A stretch of 64,000 nt of DNA from Micropterus salmoides. Lineage: Eukaryota > Chordata > Actinopteri > Centrarchiformes > Centrarchidae. This document shows positions 58,443 to 64,000 of the stretch, one piece after another (position 1 is the first letter of the stretch; each line of letters starts with the position of its first letter). The notes beneath the pieces were generated by a model, which saw only the letters and a program-made list of their open reading frames with translations, searched no databases and had not been told where the DNA came from. The stretch spans positions 19,723,276 through 19,787,275 of the forward strand of contig NW_024040485.1 of assembly GCF_014851395.1 (NCBI RefSeq), in the 5' to 3' direction. The position numbers and the translations under genes were made by a program.

Positions 58443-58650
58443 TTAAAGGATAGGTTCACATTTTTTTCCCCCAAGTCTTGTCTTAAAACAACACTCACAT
58501 GCTGACTGAAACAGTTCATACCACTCCATACTGGCCATAAAGAGATCTTTTCTTATGGGATTCCAATGTTAAGAGATGGGGGACGAATTCCACAGTCCTC
58601 CTTTTGGGCAAAGATGCATTCTAAACATTAGTCAAAGCTGACATGAAGCC
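58443..58650 (+). mobile_element. Truncated TTAA MITE
   Basis: TTAAAGGATAGGTTCACATT opens the piece, followed by CTTGTCTTAAAACAACA and ATGGGGGACGAATTCCACAG. This is the left end and interior of another TTAA-type fish MITE family. The right end was not found. Confidence 0.5.
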
Positions 58651-58863
58651 TCTATGACGTGTATTAGGGCCATTGTTGTTTAAACAGTGACTAAAATATG
58701 GAGCAGGGGGAGGGCAGTAATATTCCAAAATTTTTCAGTCATTAAAAATACAAGACAATAATCAGCGCAGGCATAAGGAAATAGGTGGGGCTTTCTGACA
58801 GGCAAGGCAGACACTGTATTAGGGTTGCAACAAAGCCACAAAGTCACACTTTAGTCATTTATA

Positions 58864-59066
58864 CAGTGAGGAAAATAAGTATTTGAACACCCTGCTATTT
58901 TGCAAGTTCTCCCACTTAGAAATCATGGAGGGGTCTGAAATTGTCATCGTAGGTGCATGTCCACTGTGAGAGACATAATCTAAAAAGAAAATCCAGAAAT
59001 CACAATGTATGATTTTTTAACTATTTATTTGTATGATACAGCTGCAAATAAGTATTTGAACACCTG
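58864..59066 (+). repeat. Left terminal inverted repeat of Tc1
   Basis: Runs from CAGTGAGGAAAATAAG to AAGTATTTGAACACCTG. The repeated AGTATTTGAACACC motif at both its outer and inner ends is the expected pair of transposase binding sites (IR/DR organisation). Confidence 0.9.
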
Positions 59067-59229
59067 TCTATCAGCTAGAATTCTGACTCTCAAAGACCTG
59101 TTAGTCTGCCTTCAAAATGTCCACCTCCACTCCATTTATCATCCTAAATTAGATGCACCTGTTTGAGGTCGTTAGCTGCATAAAGACACCTGTCCACCCC
59201 ATACAATCAGTAAGAATCCAACTACTAAC

Positions 59230-60252
59230 ATGGCCAAGACCAAAGAGCTGTCCAAAGACACTAGAGACAAAATTGTACACCTCCACAAGGCTGGAAAGGG
59301 CTACGGGGAAATTGCTAAGCAGCTTGGTGAAAAAAGGTCCACTGTTGGAGCAATCATTAGAAAATGGAAGAAGCTAAACATGACTGTCAATCTCCCTCGG
59401 ACTGGGGCTCCATGCAAGATCTCACCTCGTGGGGTCTCAATGATCCTAAGAAAGGTGAGAAATCAGCCCAGAACTACACGGGAGGAGCTGGTCAATGACC
59501 TGAAAAGAGCTGGGACCACCGTTTCCAAGGTTACTGTTGGTAATACACTAAGACGTCATGGTTTGAAATCACGCATGGCACGGAAGGTTCCCCTGCTAAA
59601 ACCAGCACATGTCAAGGCCCGTCTTCAGTTTGCCAATGACCATTTGGATGATCCAGAGGAGTCATGGGAGAAAGTCATGTGGTCAGATGAGACCAAAATA
59701 GAACTCTTTGGTCATAATTCCACTAACCGTGTTTGGAGGAAGAAGAATGATGAGTACCATCCCAAGAACACCATCCCTACTGTGAAGCATGGGGGTGGTA
59801 GCATCATGCTTTGGGGGTGTTTTTCTGCACATGGGACAGGGAGACTGCACTGTATTAAGGAGAGGATGACCGGGGCCATGTATTGCAAGATTTTGGGGAA
59901 CAACCTCCTTCCCTCAGTTAGAGCATTAAAGATGGGTCGAGGCCGGGTCTTCCAACATGACAATGACCCGAAGCACACAGCCAGGATAACCAAGGAGTGG
60001 CTCTGTAAGAAGCATATCAAGGTTCTGGTGTGGCCTAGCCAGTCTCCAGACCTAAACCCAATAGAGAATCTTTGGAGGGAGCTCAAACTCTGTGTTTCTC
60101 AGCGACAGCCCAGAAACCTGAGTGATCTAGAGAAGATCTGTGTGGAGGAGTGGGCCAAAATCCCTCCTGCAGTGTGTGCAAACCTGGTGAAAAACTACAG
60201 GAAACGTTTGACCTCTGTAATTGCAAACAAAGGCTACTGTACCAAATATTAA
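59230..60252 (+). CDS. Tc1-family transposase, intact
   Basis: 340 residues, the usual length of Tc1/Sleeping Beauty-type transposases. The N-terminal paired-like helix-turn-helix DNA-binding domain (about 1-110) includes the segment [20 protein letters not shown] and a basic linker, [13 protein letters not shown]. The catalytic triad is D153 ([11 protein letters not shown]), D244 ([10 protein letters not shown]) and E279 ([11 protein letters not shown]), a DD34E spacing at the same positions as Sleeping Beauty. A glycine-rich [12 protein letters not shown] box lies at 188-199. The enzyme would cut at the TIR ends and insert into TA. The start is the first ATG of the frame and no stop or frameshift is present. 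Expression and activity cannot be read from sequence. Confidence 0.96.
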   Translation: MAKTKELSKDTRDKIVHLHKAGKGYGEIAKQLGEKRSTVGAIIRKWKKLNMTVNLPRTGAPCKISPRGVSMILRKVRNQPRTTREELVNDLKRAGTTVSKVTVGNTLRRHGLKSRMARKVPLLKPAHVKARLQFANDHLDDPEESWEKVMWSDETKIELFGHNSTNRVWRKKNDEYHPKNTIPTVKHGGGSIMLWGCFSAHGTGRLHCIKERMTGAMYCKILGNNLLPSVRALKMGRGRVFQHDNDPKHTARITKEWLCKKHIKVLVWPSQSPDLNPIENLWRELKLCVSQRQPRNLSDLEKICVEEWAKIPPAVCANLVKNYRKRLTSVIANKGYCTKY

Positions 60253-60264
60253 CATTGATTTTCT

Positions 60265-60457
60265 CAGGTGTTCAAATACATATTTGCAGCTGTATCATAC
60301 AAATAGATAGTTAAAAAATCATACATTGTGATTTCTGGATTTTAATTTATTTTTTTAAGATCATGTCTCTCACAGTGGACATGCACCTACGATGACGATT
60401 TCTAAGTGGGAGAACTTGCAAAATAGCAGGGTGTTCAAATACTTATTTTCCTCACTG
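60265..60457 (-). repeat. Right terminal inverted repeat of Tc1
   Basis: Mirror of the left repeat from CAGGTGTTCAAATACATATT to ATTTTCCTCACTG. It carries TACATATTTGCAG where the left arm has AATAAGTATT, and lacks the left arm's extra bases. Confidence 0.9.
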
Positions 60458-60605
60458 TAAATGCCTGCAGTTCTTCCTCAATTTTTTTATGCTTATGTGA
60501 GGTATATGTTTGTGTGTATTTATACTCGGCTGTTTGCCGTTGAATCTGTTTTTACATCCAACATACTAATTATTTTTAATTCTGACACATGGCCTTGTCT
60601 TACAG

Positions 60606-61473
60606 ACAAGTATGTGCTACTGCAACACCACCAACATCACCACCAACATTACCAACACCATTTGCAAAGTGAACATCTTGGAGGGTTTGGCTTACATTCC
60701 TTTGTTTCTCGTGGGTTTCCTTGTCAATGCTGCTGCTCTGCGTGTCGTCTTTGCCAAACGGGACTCCTGGACGGACACCCACATATACAGTACATGTTCA
60801 ACCTGCCCTCATCCTCTTCCTTCCCTTTAGGATCTATGATTCCTTCTTCTGCCTGCCCAAGATTTACTTGTGTACTTTCCTTATGTACACACATTTCACC
60901 AACATGTATGCCAGCATCCTGACCATGGCGGCCATCAGTATCCAGCGCTACCTGTCTATAAGGTTCCCACTGCAGGCCAGATCATGGAGGAAGAAGAAAG
61001 AGACGGCTTTTGTTGTGTGCCTGGTCCTTTGGGTGCTTCTGGTGACAATGTGTGCTATATTCCGAAAGGAGAACTACCCTGAAAAACTGTGGACCTGTTA
61101 TGAAAGATGTAAAAATCAACCACTGAAATTGCGATTTATTCTCATTATGGAATTTCTAGGCTTCCTCACTCCGCTGTTTGTTGTTGTGTTCTGTTCCAGT
61201 CGGATTATATGTGTTCTGTTAAAAGTGGATGACAAGTCAGAGGAAAAGAAATGCACTATTGGCATAGTGACAGCAAATATGCTCGTATTCATCGTCTGCT
61301 ACACTCCAATCCATGTTGGCTTTGTTAACGTCTTTAATACTCCACCTACAAACTGGCAGACTACATACTTACCTGCACATACATATTTGCTTGTGTCTGA
61401 ATGGATCGCTTCCACAAACTGCTGTTTTGATTCCATCAGCTATTATTTTTTATTGAAATGTTTTTATTCATAA
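60606..61473 (+). pseudogene. GPR35-like G protein-coupled receptor, frame broken in TM2
   Basis: GPR35/GPR55-group receptors are class A GPCRs for lipid or small-acid ligands at the plasma membrane. An acceptor (CTTGTCTTACAG) precedes the exon, and ATG is at 60612. The N-terminus has three N-glycosylation sequons (N5, N8, N12), then TM1 (YIPLFLVGFLVNAAALRVVF) and KRDSWTDTHIY. About 5 extra bases (60789-60793) and a loss of roughly 13 bases near 60805 shift the frame, so this frame stops at 60830 and most of TM2 is lost. From RIYDSFF onward another frame gives TM3-TM7: the TM3 cysteine, IQRY in place of DRY, an ECL2 cysteine (ERCKN), CYTPIHVGF in TM6 and DSISYYF in TM7. The stop is at 61471. 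GPR35-like is the best match by the TDTHIY, NMLVFIVCYTPIHVGF and STNCCFDSISYY blocks. The lesion could also be an assembly error. Confidence 0.8.
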
Positions 61474-62050
61474 GTCATTGGGAGTACACAAAATTGACCT
61501 GTCTCTAAAAACAGCATTTGTGTGAACCATTTTTTTTTAGAAAAATTATATTGTTAAAACAAATTATACTGTTAAATGGGCACACATTAAGTTCAGTTTG
61601 CTGGTCATGATGAATAATACTTAGCCTGTGGGAACAGTTTTATAATCTTTTCTCTGGCTCTGGAGGGAGTTTGAAACAAACACCCCAAAGATGTCAGCAG
61701 GATAATCTTTGCATGGGCTTGAGACTTTTTCATTTTTAATATAAACCTGCATTGCAGGTTATATGATTAATAACAAACGGGTCATATGGGGTTTGAAAGA
61801 AGTGGGAATTTAGGAGGCTAGAAGGGTCAGATTGAAGATACTATTGAGTTGCATTGTGGGAATTGTAGGATGGAGCTTGATACATTTAAGGGACTAAAAG
61901 TCAGGATATCTGGACCTGTGCTCCTTCGTGTTTTGACTATTTTTTTTAGCATCATTCTGTTTCTTGTGAATTCCAACAGTGGACTATGCCTTTACATTTG
62001 CATTATAAGTAGCAAGCTGACTGATTGCAATAAATAGTATTTGGCTTTTT
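61474..62050 (+). other. Likely 3' UTR of the GPR35-like gene
   Basis: AT-rich noncoding sequence to an AATAAA at 62029-62034 (GCAATAAATAG), the first canonical signal after the stop. Assigned by position. Confidence 0.4.
62029..62034 (+). terminator. Polyadenylation signal AATAAA
   Basis: First canonical hexamer downstream of the GPR35-like stop codon. Confidence 0.4.
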
Positions 62051-64000
62051 TTAATTAGAACTTTTATTGTGATTTATTTCTATTTGTGTGTAATGCTGAT
62101 ATAAAAAAAGAATAACTTTTTAATTGGTGGTTGACTCCTCAGTTTCCAGTTGGTTAATTGCACAGTTGATTTGTTAATATAGATATTTATTTTTAAATCA
62201 GTGGAAAAAAATTTACTCTACAACAGTTACATCTGGCTTAGCCTAATTAATCAAGTTGCTATATGAACTATTTAACTACTTTAGGGTGAATGTTCATGGG
62301 TGTGTGTTTTAGGATATAAATACCTTTTATCTTACTCCCGCAACCTTTTGTTGACCTTATTGCTCTCTGTGTGATGTTCAAAGAATGATATCAAAGCAGA
62401 GAACAAGGGTTCTCATCTCTGCACCAGACTTCTCAACAAAACAGCCTGTATCGAGCTCTGCAGCGCAGACAGACAATGTTGAGTCAATGCACAGACACCC
62501 TTTCACCCACTCACAGATGCCTGATTAATGAAGGCCAGTGTCCAGCTCCCTCTTGTGGCTAGGATAACAAATGCTTGAAAGACTTTCCGCTGCCTCTCTG
62601 CTGAGAAGCGGCCTGTTTCAAACTGCAGAATCTGATGACAAATATGGCTCATTTACAGAAAATAAACTGCAATAATGACATACACATTACTTGAGACTGC
62701 TGTGAATTAATGGAATTGCATTTGTAAATGTGTGTATTTGTGTGTATATGCGTGGGCATGTGTATAATGATATGCATTTATTTCAATGAGTGCATTCAGA
62801 GCCACACTCGACAACATTAGCAGTCAATTATATAATGCCATTTAATAGCAATACTCCAAAGATTGATGGTTATTATAACAGCAGTATCTTAGCAACTGCA
62901 AAAACTCAACAGGCATCAGTCAAATGAGAAGGCTCAGTTCTGGCTGAGATCAGGCCTGTGACTCTACTCTAATAACAAGAAACAGCTGAGCTCAGCAGTC
63001 AGCCAAAGTCACGTAAATACTGTACATACATCTTATTCACAGCATTGTCACCGAGAAAACCCAAAAAAAATCTCACACCTCAAACACAGTCGTGTCTCAG
63101 AAGAGCTTGAAGGATCCCCCCTCGAAACCAAACGGACACGCTATACCTTCAGGATGATTATTTACACTATTCACAAATGATACAGAACAGCTCATTTTCA
63201 AAATGCAAAAAAAGAACATTTTTGTGCTTTTCCTTATTACTGCACAGTATAATGACTATAAACAAACAAACAAAAAAGAATGAGTACATTCATTCACTCA
63301 GGATGTTGACATGTATTTTCAAGATCCTCCAGTATGGCAGTTGGTTGGAAATGACAGACAGACAATCACTAGACTACAGAATAAGACGAAAAGCCCAGAA
63401 TCAGCAAAAACAAAAAATGAGATACACAGTGTTCTCACAGCATTTCACTCCATTTGAAGGTTTGCTTATGAACTACTTCTAAATCATTATTATTACATAT
63501 TGGCTATTATATTATAATAAACATTCAAGTTCAAAGTGTCTGCATTTATTCTTACATATTTACAGTATATAAGTGTGGCATGATGTGTCAGAGTAGTTTA
63601 TAAACAGACCCTCAAACACTGTTGGTTTCAGCATTCAGTGTCAGTGGCATCCGGGGCAGACAGAGGGGTGGGGGCTGAAAAAATGATTTCAACAGTACAA
63701 GCCGACATCTAGATACAAAAATAAAACATTCAGCATGTAAGGTCAAAGGCATACATATCACAAGTATACTGCAACAAGTGAGTTATCCGACACCGCAGTA
63801 CATGACGTGCACTGCTGATGGAAGTGGTCTTCATGGCACTTTTGAAACAAGTTTCTGTCTTGCTTCACTAATCAGGCATCATTTTATCATTCATATCTTG
63901 GTTTTGGCACACAGACGTGAAAAAAAAGACACTGGTAATACTTAGCGTCTTGGTGATTTCAATCTTAGAGTAGGTTGATGTGAAACTTCTATGAAAACAG
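62051..64000. other. No gene recognised
   Basis: AT-rich. The last 500 bases contain AATAAA on the - strand near 63549 and could be the 3' UTR of a gene outside the window, but no coding sequence supports this. Confidence 0.4.

Larger units (their letters stand above)
58864..60457 (+). mobile_element. Complete Tc1/mariner element, 1594 bp
   Basis: Flanked by TA on both sides (58862-58863, 60458-60459). It has terminal inverted repeats of about 200 bp (58864-59066 and 60265-60457) that start CAGTGAGGAAAATAAGTATT. The left repeat has about 20 extra bases (near 58923-58945) absent from the right one, and otherwise the arms are nearly identical. It encodes one full-length intact transposase. It sits in noncoding DNA about 150 bp before the splice acceptor of the GPR35-like gene. 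Confidence 0.95.

Noticed and set aside
60790..60830. A 42-base GT-AG mini-intron that would restore the receptor
   Set aside because: Splicing GTACATG...CTTTAG out does not put TM3 in frame with TM1 and would still delete TM2. The length is also too short for a normal vertebrate intron.

Overview
This is vertebrate, almost certainly teleost fish, genomic DNA. Three things support that. Two spliced exons match vertebrate-only neighbours: the last exon of eef1akmt4 on the + strand (2376-2666) and the last exon of a CaMKII inhibitor gene, best called camk2n2, on the - strand (14175-14245). The rest is dominated by fish-type transposons: Tc1, hAT, TTAA-flanked MITEs, tRNA-derived SINEs and Gypsy. 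(CA/TG)n microsatellites are abundant. EEF1AKMT4, ECE2 and CAMK2N2 are close neighbours on human 3q27, so the left 15 kb looks like conserved synteny, although no ECE2 exon is recognised here. Three runs of exactly 500 N (14312-14811, 30812-31311, 51843-52342) are scaffold gaps of unknown true size. Layout: 1-3.4 kb is the final intron, last exon and 3' UTR of eef1akmt4. 3.4-12.4 kb is intergenic, with one TTAA MITE and one hAT MITE. 12.4-14.3 kb is the camk2n2 3' UTR and last exon, and its first exon is probably in or beyond the first gap. 14.8-30.6 kb is a nested pile of mobile elements. It holds a repeat with a solo LTR (an empty copy lies at 28.6 kb), a Tc1 relic split by a second solo LTR, a hAT fragment, a 6.5 kb Gypsy element of the Gmr1 type (- strand) split by a SINE, a GC-rich block and another Tc1 relic. 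31-36.5 kb is intergenic with a MITE. 36.6-36.8 kb is a well-formed first coding exon (signal peptide, good start context, upstream mini-ORF) of a secreted or membrane protein I could not name. 37-54 kb holds microsatellites, hAT elements, a foldback element and a 2 kb piggyBac-like TTAA element. 54.1-55.0 kb is a hAT element. 55.2-56.3 kb holds an unrecognised intronless reading frame, broken by one in-frame TGA, behind a TATA box and a duplicated upstream motif. 58.9-60.5 kb is a complete Tc1 element with an intact 340-residue transposase. It sits about 150 bp upstream of the coding exon of a GPR35-like receptor (60606-61473), which is frame-broken in TM2. The host genes do not form a pathway. 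The best leads are the Gmr1-type element with integrase encoded before reverse transcriptase and a SCAN-like Gag, the orphan frame at 55.6 kb, the intact Tc1 copy beside a damaged receptor gene, and the nested insertions, which give a relative insertion history.
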